From: Malus domestica
Lineage: Eukaryota; Streptophyta; Magnoliopsida; Rosales; Rosaceae
Length of the DNA stretch: 64,000 nucleotides
Reading direction: 5' to 3'
Assembly (NCBI RefSeq): GCF_042453785.1
Contig: NC_091669.1
Span: forward strand, 30,583,001-30,647,000
Both the position numbers and the translations under genes were made by a program. Every line of letters starts with the position of its first letter. Position 1 is the first letter of the stretch. Positions 48,435 to 60,421 of the stretch are shown here, piece by piece. The notes beneath the pieces are model-generated. The model was not told the DNA's origin and searched no databases. It saw only the letters and a list, made by a program, of their open reading frames with translations.

Positions 48435-50936
48435 TCAATTTATCAATGCCATAACCTTAGATTCATCATATGTGTAATCTTCAACCTTATCATACAAATC
48501 GGTTGAAAGATGATCACTCCCTGTCAACAATCTCAAAAGTTCTTGTGATACTTCCCCATCTCTTCTATGAAGTTCACCAATAACATACTTATCTAATTTA
48601 TCACACAAATCAGCTGAAAAATGATCTGTTTCTCTAATTAATCTCGAAAGCTCTTGTGCTACTTCCACGTCTCCCTTCTCTTTCAAGTATTCAAGACATG
48701 CAGCCAAAGTTAGATGATTGAACTTCCATCCTGCTCGACTTTCTAATATTGCTTTTTTCATTGTTTCCACTGCCTTATCCATCTGACCATTCATATGATA
48801 TCCGGTTGCCAAACGAGTCCAAATGCTTGCATCCAGCTCCTTACCGCTCTCTTCAAGCCGCTTTATATATAAATCAGCCTTCTCCAAAAGATCTTTCTTG
48901 CAGTACGCAGTGATCAACAAGTTGGGAATTCGAATGTCAAAGAACTTGGCCGCAGATTCCCATTCCTCCACGATCATCTCAGCACTATCAATGTCACCCA
49001 GCTTTACTAATGAACTTAGCATACAAAGATAGCCAGAATTGTATAATCCCACCATATTTTTGTAAATATTCCAAATACGATAAACCTCATCTTTATTCCC
49101 AATAGTAGCATATAAAGTGAGGAGGACTTCATAAGCAAATTTACTTGTTTTATTGCTGATGAGCTGTTCTGATCGCCTAAGCATTGTTGAAGCCTTCTCT
49201 AATAAGCCAGCTTTCAAGAACCCATTTGCTGCAATAACATAACCATTCCAGTCTACATTGACCAAAGGATCGGCTTCTATCTTCATTAAAAGCTTCTCCA
49301 TTCTGTCTATCTCAGAAATGGCTGCATACGAATTCAATAGAATCTTCAATGTATAACTGTCATAATCAATGCCCTTTTCTTCCATCTCCTTTACTAGAAT
49401 ATCTAGTTTTTCATGTTTACCTATCTGAGAATAGAGGGTCAGCATAGCATTATAAGCTACTGATCCCTTCAAATAACCTAACTCGTTCATCTTCTCGAAA
49501 ATAATCTCAGCCTTTTCTGAAGATTTATTCTCTACATAGCTGAATAAAAGAGCACCATACACCTTGAAGTTTCTCAGTTGGTCTGGTATGCTATTGAAGT
49601 ACGCCTCAGCTTGTTGTAGGCCACGAACCTTTGAGATCAAATCTAGCCGAACCGCAATATCTCCCGGAGTTAGATACTGGTTCCGTGCATCACTCATCCA
49701 TTCTGAAATCTAAAAGAATAACAGTTCAGGGTCTTCCAGTTTTATCATTTATTTTATTATTGGTCACAATTCAGGGTCCCGTTTAATAACATGCAGAACG
49801 CATACTATCAACTTGAAATGATTTGAGTTGATCATTGCTTAAGAAAAAACTTCCTAAGAATTTACAAGTACATGACCAGAATCATCTACCACGGTCATCA
49901 ACACACAAGCATTCACTAGCATCCACAAAAGGAACTACATCATTATGGATTTGTGCTTCATATTATTACATTTTCAAAGCATTGTCTTGAGAAATTTTAC
50001 AGGCTGAAACGTGTGAATTCTAGTAGAATTGCATTCTTAGCAGAGTGATGACAGTTGAAAGTTATAAATATCACAAAAAGAGAGCATCTATTGGACACAA
50101 CCCAAGTACACTTGAAAAGTATACTAATGACAACCACCCTAGAGATGATAATACGATCCAAATCTAGCAGTGTAAAACATTTGTACCAGAACAAGGTGTT
50201 GCTTTTACGACGCTTGTTCTTCAACCTCTTGCTAAATGGCAGTCTCTTTATATGATAAGAAAACAAAGTGTTGTTTTAATGAAGCTCGTATTGTGTATAC
50301 CCTGTATAGTACACATAAACCGCACTCATCATATCCGCTTCTCCATCCAAACAATGTTATTTTTTGCTAAAAATGATTTAACGAATTGTCCGATAATGAT
50401 TATGGGTTATCAGAGTTCATTTCACAATCAATTTTCACGTCAACAACCTGCACTATATATGCAAATTAGCTCATACTTATGAAATTTTATAATTGGGTTA
50501 TCTATTTTCCATCATAATCTTTTCTATACGAATATTTCTACCAAATTTAATCTCACCGGATTCTGTGACTGAAATCAAAGGCTATGATTGACTCCATTTC
50601 ACATTCATTCCATTTTCTATGACAATATTATACAAAAACTTAAAAAGTTATTTCTTTTTCTTTTACCTGGAGAGCGTGGCTGTAGCGGCGATATTTACGG
50701 AACAGCTTGATGAAACTCTGAAGTTCCCATTTCTTGACATCTCTCCCTTCTTCCACCCACTGATTGAGAATCGGTACAACGGAAACCCTAGGATTTCCAG
50801 CCCGGGAGATCCTAATGTACAAAGGCTCAAATGGGGGTTGGGAGGAGGCCGCGGCCTTAATTGAGCAAAACAGTGCACGAGAACTCCCAGAAATGGCATT
50901 GACACGCCGTGGATTTGAACCAAGAAGCTTAATCAT
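48435..50936 (-). CDS. P-class PPR protein, probably mitochondrial (At2g20710-like)
   Basis: Two exons on the minus strand, 50936-50667 and 49709-48435, join in phase 0 (CTCCAG|GTAAAA; TTTTAG|ATT) to 514 aa; the join rebuilds HALQ-ISEWM, a conserved spot in this subgroup. PPR proteins bind organellar RNA through 35-residue helical hairpins. Here about ten P-type repeats run from roughly residue 125, with phrases such as AYNAMLTLYSQIGKHEKLD and YTLKILLNSYAAISEIDRME. No E or DYW editing domain is present. The N-terminus (MIKLLGSNPRRVNAISGSSR) is basic, Ser-rich and free of acidic residues, as in mitochondrial presequences. The C-terminus is odd: a 37-residue unit is duplicated (437-473 and 474-508, xxELxRLxxxxDHxSxDLxDK) in place of the usual last repeat. 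Target RNA unknown. Confidence 0.9.
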
Positions 50937-51130
50937 CGAGCCCTAATTTCATAGAGGGTTTGGGAGAAATTGGGAATTTAGGGGTTTAGGGTTTAGCAGT
51001 GGACTATGCTATCTCGAATTTTCTCATGTTTTATGTTTCATGTTTGAGAGAGCTCATACCACATGTTACGGTAAACCGTCACTTGGCATATCATGTCAAT
51101 AATATAACAATGTGTCAAATTATTATTATT

Positions 51131-52172
51131 ATTGTTTTAACAAACGATATTTTATCTACACTAAGCAGGTGGGGAAGTGTGGGAGTGGGCTAAGTCTTAC
51201 AATGTGTTAGTAATTGTTGATGCACAAAACCAGAGATCTTGTAACAATGTAAATCCGATCGTGAATTCGCAAGAAATGTAAATCACACAAGATGTATCGT
51301 GGTTTACCCCAAGATTTGGGCTACGTCCACACTGAATATGTATTTATCTGAGAAGTGAGGGAGAGAGAGCTTTGAAAGGGGATGAGAGGGCCTAGGAATT
51401 GGCCCTTGAAATGGCCTCCCCCTAATTGTGAAGGTGAGGGATCATTTTATAGAATAAGGACTCATCACTTATTACATATTTGCCCCTTCCTTTATCATAT
51501 AATTACATTTAAGTCCTCTAAGTATTTGTACGAGATCTAAATACGAGGCCCTAAATATATTTTAAACAGTAGTCCCCCAAGTCTTCAGTCAAGAGAGTCT
51601 TTTGGCTGGAGACTTGAAATTCAGTCCATGTGTGGGCCGAAATAACTAGATGTTGTCTTGAACTGATGCTCGATATGAGGCGGTGCTCAATTTGAAATGA
51701 TGCTCAACTAGAAGTAGCACATGCTGTGAGATTGCTCGGCTCGTGGCTTATGTTGCCTTGGTTGGCTCGGCTTGTGGCTTATGTTGCCTTGGTTGGCTCG
51801 GCTTGTGGCGTTGAAGGTGAGGGCGTCCTTTTTATAGAATAAGGGCTCGCTCCTCAATACATAAATGATGGGCTAGAGTTGATGCTCGCGGTGAGGCAGT
51901 TGCTCGGTAGGCGGCGATGCTCTTCTAATGATGGTGAGGGAGTCCATTTTATAAAATAACTCGTTGTAGACTCTAGCTTCTGCCGGTGGTGGCGAGGTTG
52001 CGCCTGCGATGACAGCAACGCTCGGGAAAAGCAGAAGTGGAGTCTGAGCAGAAACAGCTTCAAGAGGCGATAAAAAATGCAAGAGAAAGAGATAGGAGGA
52101 GTCTATTGTTGGAAAATCTACGGGGTAGCGAAAGCTGCAAGCGAGAAAGGAGGCAAAGCAGATGACCTGTTC

Positions 52173-52211
<39 letters not shown>

Positions 52212-52942
52212 GGTTGTGTTAATGCTATTTTCTGTAAATCGGTTGAAACCGTGACTCTAAACATTTGAAAAAGAGAACTGGACTTGTTGACATGTGGGGG
52301 ACTACGTAAGCTCAGAAAAGACTTGGGGGAGCCTCTGAGTTTGAGAGACTTTTTGAGGTTTTGTTTTGGTTTCTGTGTGGGTTTTTGCAGATTCACGGTG
52401 GAGGTGAAAAATTGAGAGAGAACCGACATAACTTTTTGTTTCGATTTCTACAGACGGCGCCAAATGTTGATGCACAAAATCGGAGGTCTTGGAACAACAT
52501 AAATCTGACCGTGAATCCGCAAGAAATGTAAATAACACAAAATGTATCGTGGTTCACCCCAATGTTTAGGCTACGTCCACACTGAATATGTATTTATCTT
52601 AGAAGTGAGGGAGAGAGAACCCTGAGAGTAAGAGCTTTGAGAGGGGGTGAGAGGGCCTAGGAATTGACCCCTGAAATGGCCTCTGAAATGGCCTCCCCTA
52701 ATTGTGAGGGTGAAGGGTCTTTTTATAGAATAAGGACTCCTCACTTATTACATATTTGCCCCTTTCTTTATCACATAATTACATTTAAGTCCTCCAAGTA
52801 TCTGTACGAGATCTAAATATGAGGCCCTAAATATGGTATAAACAGTAATAATGTGGTTCAACTTCATATTTGACGAGAATCGAACCTAAGACCTCTTACT
52901 TACCAATGAAGAGGAATACACTAGACTATAGTACTAAGTGAC
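51131..52942 (-). mobile_element. tRNA-derived SINE split by an LTR element
   Basis: Left part 51131-51214 and right part 52850-52942 together give the same block order as the SINE at 14704. They are the AACGATATT end, TAAGTCTTACAATG, then GAGAATCGAACCTAAGACC (B box on minus) and ACTAGACTATAGTAC (A box on minus). The LTR element sits between them at the pentamer GTAAT, present on both sides. The SINE is thus older than the LTR element. Confidence 0.8.
51215..52844 (-). mobile_element. Non-autonomous LTR retroelement, two LTRs
   Basis: LTRs 51215-51568 and 52464-52844 start TGTTGATGCAC and end AAACA on the plus strand. A perfect target duplication GTAAT lies at 51210-51214 and 52845-52849. 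A primer site readable on the minus strand as TTTGGCGCCGTCTG adjoins the right LTR, and a purine tract TTGGGGGACTAC (minus) adjoins the left, so the element reads leftward. The 895-bp interior has no gag or pol frame and contains (TC)n and a tandem 'GGTTGGCTCGGCTTGTGGC' repeat. By eye about one base in nine differs between LTRs over the first 150 bp, implying several million years. Structurally whole, coding-incompetent by type. Confidence 0.88.
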
Positions 52943-52949
52943 AATAAAC

Positions 52950-54718
52950 TATATTTTTTAAAGTGACTTGAGAATGAAAAAAAGTATAACAGCGTTTGGT
53001 AAATTTTAATGTAAAAATAGTATAATTGTGTATAATGACAAAAACAAACATGGTAATTGAGATGGCCGCAACGATGGTTGTGGTAATGACGATGGTTACA
53101 GTGGTAGATGGCGACGGCGGCTATAGCGGTGATGGTTATAGTGGCAATAGCAGTGGCCGTTGTAGTGGTAAGTTGTGGCAGTCAAGAAATTTTTAAGTAC
53201 GTTATGAAGACCAACTGGCTGGTCCGGCCCACACACAAAAACACCCCACCCACAGGCACGCACCATTTTCCAAATTTTGGCTCCGCTTCCCGTCACACAA
53301 CACCAACTCCAATTTATGTCAACTCCATGAGGAACTAAACATCGTTTTTTGGACACCCCGGCACATATGGAGATATCACCATCTGTACTTACAGTAAGAA
53401 ATGTGAAAGTTCATTTGAACTGGCGAGTTTTATCACTGCTGCCATCATTGTTACATTATTTACTATAATACAAACTGTTTATTCGTATATGTCATAGTAA
53501 GTGGTAAATCAATTTATTGGATTGTTAAAGGTTCGTTAAAACCCGTTTAATTTAAATCACCATTTAATAGAAGTGTGATTGGTAGTGGTGACGATGGTGT
53601 AGGTGAAATCAAATTAAATGGGTCTTAATGAGTATCCATTAACAACTCAATGAGTTGATTTGCCAACAAGCCACCAGCTTCCAGTTGGTTTTCCAGTTTT
53701 GTTTTCTCTCAATCTCCTTGACAAGTTAGAAACTCTCTATTTGTTTCTGTTTGAAATAAAACCAACTGATATGCTGGCATGTTATGCAAGTTCACAATTT
53801 CGCTTCCATTTCAGTCTTACCTTGAAAATAATGCGCTTATCCAACTGAAGTGGAAGCGAAACTGCGAAGATGAAATTCATCATATATTCAATTTAGGATT
53901 TGCACCAAAACACTGAGATCTCTAACTTATAAGATCGTAAGTGGGAGTTAAAGATTATATAGTACATTCATATATTCAATTTAGGCGGTTAGCATTGATG
54001 TTATTTATATGAGATTAACTTGAGCTGTAGTTGTTTGAGGTGGAGAGAGGTCTGAGAACAGGCATATGAACCAAAACTAATAGATCACCCATAAAGATCA
54101 GATTACTTCAACGTCTAACCTGAGTTCATGCACTGCGTAATTTATCAGATTACAACAAAACAACTCAAAAGATTTACGATTAGAAAACCTAGAGATTGAA
54201 ATGCAACCCATCATCAAAGGACAGCAGAAAAGTAGAAAGCAACTAAACTTAATTTTTTCCTAAAAAAAAAAAATCAACTATGCTTTCTGTAAGCCATTTG
54301 CAGCTACTATGCCAGGAAATAAGTTCTCTACAGGACAACTACTGTAGTTTGTATAGAAAATACAAAAGACGGGTTGGAGTTGAACATAAATTTACAACAA
54401 AATACTAACATGTAGATTTATAAAACACTGATAAAATTGAAAGCCGTTAACAATTAGGATGACTTACTTGATAATATAACCATAATAGTGAGACCAAGTA
54501 CAGAATATCCCAACTCTAGTAAAAAAATTGAATGTTTGGCAACATTACTTGATGATCTGCGACCAGCTCGTGTCTTCATGAATTTGATGTGAATGTGAGA
54601 TCTAGCAAGAAGAAAATTCCCACTGGAGTTGTTTAGCGATTGTTCTATGGAGTTTAAAGTTCTGCTGAATCTTTTGAAACTTCTCCATTTCTCTCACAAT
54701 GATAGGAGTTCCAAAAAG
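52950..54718. other. Gene-free stretch between the PPR genes
   Basis: 53055-53175 is a degenerate GTGGT/GATGGT repeat. 53640-53850 and the rest show no recognisable gene. 54300-54718 is probably the 3'UTR of the second PPR gene. Confidence 0.5.
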
Positions 54719-56925
54719 CTAACTTAGGCTTGTTTCAATGACCTTATATGCTTCTTCATCAGCAGTAAACCCATCCACTTTCATCTGATCAAGAATTATA
54801 GCAACTGATTTTCCAGCTGCAACACTAGCCCTCAGAAGTCTGTGATACAAATCCTCGGACAAAGGACCCAAGTTTTTTAGTAAATTTATGATCTCTTCAA
54901 TTCCTTCAATATCTCCCTGCCCTTCCAAATAATCCAAACAGGCTGTCAAAGTTGGGGAATGCGGCACCCAGCCTCGCCTACCCACTGAGAGTGCCTTCTT
55001 CAACATTTCAACTGCTTTAGGCATTTGCTGCTTCTCTGTATAACCTATTGCTAACACATTCCATGTGCTGGCATAAGGGATTCTTCCTTCTACTGCCTTG
55101 TTTACAACTGATTCTGCCTTATCAAAAAGACCCCTTTTGCAATAGGCAACAAGAAGCCTGTTCAGCACCCGAAAGTCGTATATTTTGCATTGTGACTCCC
55201 ATTCCTCAAATATCCCTTCAGCCCCCTCAATATCATCCAACTTCGCCAGAGATGAGATCATGCAGCCATATGGTACATCCACTGGTTCATTCGATGGCTT
55301 GTATGTATCCCAAACTCTGTAGAGCTCCTCTTTATTGCCAGTACTTGCATAAAGAGTCAGAAGAAATTCTACCGATTTCTTCCCTTGAAGAGGCATCAAT
55401 CCCTCCAGCATCTTCAGCATTGAAATAGCCTTCTCTGTTAACCCGACTTTTAGATACCCATTTGCTGCCATTGAATATATTTTCCAGTCGACGATTAAGT
55501 TTGGATCTTCCTCCATCCTATTTAGGATAGCTTCCATCCCAGGCAAGTCAGATGCTGCAATATATGCCATCATTCGATTTCTCAACGTGTACTTGTCAAT
55601 TGGGATTCCATTCTCTTCCATTTCTTGCATCAGTATGTTGATCTTCTCATATTGTCCATTTTGGGAATAAAGATTGATCAACATGTTGTAAGGGAATGAG
55701 GTTTTTGCCATACCCATCTTCTTCATCTTCTGCATGGTCGCTTCTGCTTTCTCAACAGACCGCTCTTGCACATAAACGCATAGAAGGGCGCCATATGCGT
55801 TAAGCGATTTTAAACTTTTTGACAGATTGTTGAAGTAATTTTCTGCATGCTCTAGTCCATGAACTCTGTGGATTAAGTTCAATCTAGCAGCAGCATCACT
55901 TGGAGATAAATCAAAATACCTACGATCCGTCATCCATTGGGATATCTAAATAACAAAAGGATGACACAGAATAATTAGAAGCTGGCAGCCTAAACCTCAA
56001 CATATTTTGGAAGGCTAGAATTAATCTTGAGCACAATTCAACGGTAAAATTCCAAAACAAACCCTCCATGTTGTCATATGATAAATACTGAATCGTAAAA
56101 ATGATTGAACCAAAGATATGTCATCTCATATGACTAAATGAGGAAACTATAAATTCCTTTCATCTTAAAGAGACAAACTAGAATAGATTAGAATTTTACA
56201 GGTCCTTTTGGTTATTTGGCGACACTGCAATCTATCATTTGTAGCACCCAGTTCACCAATTACATATTGGATCTTGTGGTTCTAAAATGCTCCGAGATTT
56301 TAATATCTAGATTGCAGATGCCTTAATTTTTCCCCCTAATACAATGCTGACACCTGAATAACATAACATTCGCAAGCAGATGACGAAACTTACAAAACAG
56401 CGAGAACTCCGAAAACTTACAAAACAGCGAGGACTGCCACATGCTCAGAGAGTTCATTTTGATTCAACAATTATAGAATTGAATGCAAACAAATGAATAT
56501 AAACATTGAATTTGAAATCCCAATATTTATGATAAATAATCAAACCTATAGATACAAAACAAAAAATGTCAACAAAAGTAAAAATAAAAAGAAAAGAAAA
56601 GAAAAGAAATTGGGAAGTGGGTAAGGAAGATATGAACCTCAAGAGCGTGATTGAAGCGTCTAAAGTCCTTCAAGAGCCGAACGAGCGACTGAAGCTGCTG
56701 CTTCTCAACAGCCTGACCCTCACTGACCCATTGTTCCAGCACCGGCAGAACTGAGGCTTTTGGGTCTCTGATGACCTTTATGCGGTCATGGAGAGAATTC
56801 GACCACGAAGGCGAAGAAGAAGACGAAGAAGAAGAAGAAGGGCGGATTGAATTGAAAAGAGTGTAATTCTTTCGAGGGTTTTGAAGGGAGAAGGAGATGA
56901 GCTTGCTCATGCAATTAAGCTTCAT
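54719..56925 (-). CDS. P-class PPR protein, probably mitochondrial, paralogue of 48435-50936
   Basis: Two exons on the minus strand, 56925-56638 and 55945-54719, join in phase 0 (CTTGAG|GTTCAT; ATTTAG|ATA) to 504 aa; the join gives HALE-ISQWM, the same spot as in its paralogue. About ten P-type PPR repeats follow (for example PYNMLINLYSQNGQYEKIN, YTLRNRMMAYIAASDLPGME). No editing domain is present. The N-terminus is basic with a nine-Ser run and a Lys/Arg-Asn stretch, consistent with a mitochondrial presequence; a second Met at residue 6 is an alternative start. The C-terminus (ILDQMKVDGFTADEEAYKVIETSLS) is the ordinary family ending. Same strand and same exon layout as the gene 3.8 kb downstream point to tandem duplication, followed by strong divergence. 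The RNA target is unknown. Confidence 0.92.
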
Positions 56926-57435
56926 CCTCTCTCTCTGCTAATGCTAATGGGGAAGTGTGGCTTGGGTTTTAGGGGTTTAAGATCCCTTCAGTTTCTGTTC
57001 ACAGGTTAAAAGGAGTCAGGACAGGAATAAGGGCAGAAGATATCCTCCCTTGATTGGCCGTGGGCTGATGAGCCCAAATTTTTCTATTGATCTTTGTTGC
57101 ACCTCCAACCCCCCAATATTTCTTCTCTTCTATGAACTTTCAACAATGAGCTCAGTCATTTACACTATATGTTTAGATGAGTACAATAAACTTGGAATTT
57201 GGACAAAGAGGTATTTGCTGATTTGCTCCCTGAACTTGCATGCAACTGTCAATTTTCCCATGAACTTTCATTTTAGCCGATTACCCCCTTCAACTTTTTT
57301 AATTAGCCAATTTCCCCCTTGAACTTGAATTTTAGCCGATTACCCCATTGAACTTTTATAAATAGCTAATTCCCCCTGGCATTAGATTTTAAAAAACTTT
57401 CATTCAATTTTACATATTTTTTACCCTCGTACAGT
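56926..57435. other. PPR promoter side and dispersed 'TTTCCCCCTTGAACTT' repeat
   Basis: 57217-57380 holds three diverged copies of a 'gaTT(T/A)CCCC(C/A)TTGAACTT' phrase, also seen at 11290-11400. This resembles a degenerate MITE family. No gene. Confidence 0.5.
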
Positions 57436-58108
57436 TGTTGACACACCCCGACCGAGATCAAGGTATGCTGGTCGTCGCATGAGGGTGACAAAACCATGTG
57501 CACAGTGCGGAAGCAATGAAGATAAGAAATATATGAATAATTAAAAACCGAAACTCCTAGAATGCACTAATAAACAGGAAGTGTTAGGAGTAAGATACAA
57601 AAGTAAATACTCCTCATCAGAGCATAGAAAGTCTAGGTGCAGTCCAGTAAGACAAGTACTAATTATACAGCACCATAAGATGTCCTACAATTGTTTTGAT
57701 AGGTCAGAACCGCCGAAATCCTCAAGGCCACCGACAACAAGCTTACCTAAAACCTGGAGGGGCGCAAAACAGAAAATGTGAGTGGGCAAAAACAAATGTT
57801 TTACAAAACCATTTCATTTATCAACATATCTAACCCTCGTTGTAAAACATGTATAATTTTTCCCAGAATCAAGATATAAGCATATACATAAATATATATG
57901 TAATTATATCAATTCAAATCATGCTTCACATAATCATATTCATATGTATGCCATGCCAAGATATAATAGAGTAAGCAATTCAGGTAAGAATAATTTCATA
58001 GAAATATAACATTTTAGCCGGAACCCGTGTGGTAGTCTGTACGGCTGAATTCATAGCTCAAAAGTCAATCTAGCCGGAGTCACTACAATGACCTATACAA
58101 CAATATAC

Positions 58109-59344
58109 TAGGGGTGGGTTCAAATAACCGAAAACCGAAAAAAACCGAAAACCAAACCGAACCGAACCGAATCTGGCTGGTTCGGTTTCGGTTTTTAAGG
58201 TTCGGAAACCGAACCAAACCGAACCGAACCGAACAGATATATATATTTAATTTTGTTTTCAATATTATAAATAATTTAGTGATACAATCATAACAAGATA
58301 TAACTGTTACCAAGTTGGTTTGCTTGAAACTTTTCAAGCTTCTGTGCATGGGTTCGAATCCTCATGCCTCCAGAGGTTTCAGATAAGTTTTTTAGTTTTT
58401 TTGAGCAATCAACAACCTTTTAACTTAAAATTAAATATAAATACTTAAAACCTGCTGCTGTGAGGAATCGAACCCCTTCCGTCCAGGGGGGATAGTTCCT
58501 TCAAGCCAACTTGACTGTAGGCTTTGTGTTGTTATAATTGTACCAGTAATATATTTATAGGTTTCTAATATTTAATGCTTTATAAAATTTCTTAAGATTA
58601 AAAACCCTAGCCGTCACTCTCCCAATCCCATTTCGGTTTTCCCTTTTCTCAAGCACTCTCTCCCCTCCGCTATTTCCTCTCTGCCTCTCTCTCTCTCTCT
58701 CTTTCTCTCCCCTTCCTCTCTTCCTCCAAATCACTATTTCTCTTTGTGGATTTCGACGGTAGCAAAGAGGAGAGCCAAACCACAGTGGCAGTGGAGCAGT
58801 CCAGTGGAAAACATGGGACTGATGGGCAGTTGACGGCGGACGAGGGCAGTCATTAATCGTTGCAGATCCATGATCCATGGTTCTTTGTTTTTGTGTTGTG
58901 TTGTTGGTTAATTTTCGTTTGCAGATTTTTTTTTTCAATTTCGTTGGTTCTGAACTTCTGATGAATTTGATCTGTAGCTTCTAAATTTCATGGTTTTGCA
59001 ATTTGTTTTGGGTATGCTGGATTTGGTTAGGTAACTTCATTTATGAACACTATTAGACTATTAGTTGAGGTTTGATTAATTTGTGAGAGTACATACGGTT
59101 TGATTAATTTGTTTTGGGTATGCTGCTGCTGAAGCCTGGATTTGTTGTGGCTGTTTTGCATTTTTTGGAGGAAAAAAAAAAAAACCGAAAAAAAACCGAA
59201 ACCGAACCGAAAAAACCGAACCGAAAAAAAAACCGAACCGAAAAAAACCGAAAAAAATTTGGGCCGAACCGAACCGAACCGAAATTTCGGTTTGGTTTCG
59301 GTTTTGGCAAAAAACCGAACTGATAAGAACCGAACCCAGCCCTA
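58109..59344. mobile_element. Non-autonomous hAT element, 1236 bp
   Basis: Inverted termini TAGGGGTGGGTTC and GAACCCAGCCCTA (one mismatch), with a perfect 8-bp target duplication CAATATAC at 58101-58108 and 59345-59352. Both subterminal regions are packed with ACCGAACCGAA repeats (58128-58235; 59182-59330), typical transposase-binding arrays of hAT elements. The inside has a CT-rich leader-like segment (58600-58740) but no transposase. It also holds two tRNA-like modules in inverted order, listed separately. It needs a transposase supplied elsewhere. Confidence 0.92.
58266..58556. repeat. Inverted pair of tRNA-like modules inside the hAT
   Basis: 58270-58375 and the complement of 58450-58556 align: GATACAATCATAACAA / GGTACAATTATAACAA, then AAGTTGGTTTGCTTGAA / AAGTTGGCTTGAA, then GGGTTCGAATCCTCA / GGGTTCGATTCCTCA. 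AGTTGG and GGTTCGA(A/T)TCC are spaced like the A and B boxes of tRNA genes. The modules face each other across about 70 bp of AT-rich DNA. Neither folds as a full tRNA by eye. Confidence 0.6.
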
Positions 59345-59998
59345 CAATATACTGCACAAGAGTCAGAACCAAATGAAAATGTATGTACGACAATAATGGT
59401 TGTAATATAATCATGCTCAATACTACTCTCACATAATAGCTGGGCGATAAATCGCTAGTCACCCACGAGTCGGAACCATAATAAAGGTCTGTACGACAAG
59501 ACTGTGCACCTAAATTGGATCCAATATGAGCATATGGTGCGGGAGGTGACATTATATATACAGGCATGTGTCATATCTCTGGCTAAATCACAATCACCCT
59601 AGGTGCAGTTTGATGAGCTCAACGTTATTCAATCACATATCACATCATCGATAATTCACATAACCAAACATAACTCACCTGAGCTTACCTGAGCGTCCAC
59701 AACACCACAATTATATATAATGCATCATATACCAATTCATATACAACATATAAATTCATATGCATGGCATTTAAGGCATACTTTCATTTAAACACATATT
59801 TCTAGAAAAATATCAAGTATATAAATATATACTAAAAACCAAAAGCCCACTCACTGGTATGTCGAAGGGTCGTAGCCTCCGAGTCGCCCGTGAACGCTCT
59901 CGTCCTCGGGATAAATCTCACCTATATGCGAATTAACTGAATAAGCGTTAATTTAAAGCACATAGACAAAACTAGATAATAACTTCTCATACATAGCT

Positions 59999-60300
59999 TG
60001 TTGATGCACAAAACCGGAGGGTCTTGGAACAACGTAAATCTGACCGTGAATCTACAAGAAAGTAAAGAACATAAGATGTATCGTGGTTCACCCCAATGTT
60101 TGGGCTACGTCCACACTGATGTTGATTGTATTTCTTTGTATGAATGCATGGATTACAAGCGTGAGGGAGGAGTCCCCCCCAGAGAAAGAGAGGGTTTGAG
60201 AGAGCTTCTCTGTGAAGATGAGAGCTCTGAATATGAGAGCCTCTGTTTGGGATGTGAGGCCTCAGGATTGTGAGGGTGAGGAGTCCCTTTTATAGAATAA
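59999..60300 (+). mobile_element. Fragment of the TGTTGATGCAC-type LTR
   Basis: Begins TGTTGATGCACAAAACCGG and follows the LTRs at 51215 and 52464 through ATCGTGGTTCACCCCAATG, GGCTACGTCCACACTGA and TTTTATAGAATAA. Incomplete in the window; it may continue past the hAT element to its right. Confidence 0.7.
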
Positions 60301-60421
60301 TATGTGGTGTCCACCATAGCATCAAACATACGCATGTGACCACTGCTTCCTCATGAGTGTTTTCAGTGGGATACTTTTGCATGTTATCCCGTGGGTTTTT
60401 TTTTTTTTTTTTCAGTGGGAT

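Larger units (their letters stand above)
57436..59998. mobile_element. Probable LTR-retroelement relic enclosing a hAT element
   Basis: Starts TGTTGACACACCCCGACC, continues with repeated GCCGGA(A/G)-CC-GT-TGGT(A/C)GTCTGTACGGC-like phrases (58017-58060, 59465-59500), and is interrupted by the hAT at 58109-59344. The right limit is the LTR at 59999. Gypsy-like by general appearance only; broken. Confidence 0.35.

Noticed and set aside
58300-58380. Functional tRNA gene
   Set aside because: A- and B-box-like motifs are present but acceptor and anticodon stems do not pair convincingly by eye.
59076-59567. 163-codon minus-strand frame rich in Phe, Gly and Arg
   Set aside because: It spans the ACCGAA subterminal repeats and terminus of the hAT element and reads on into flanking DNA.
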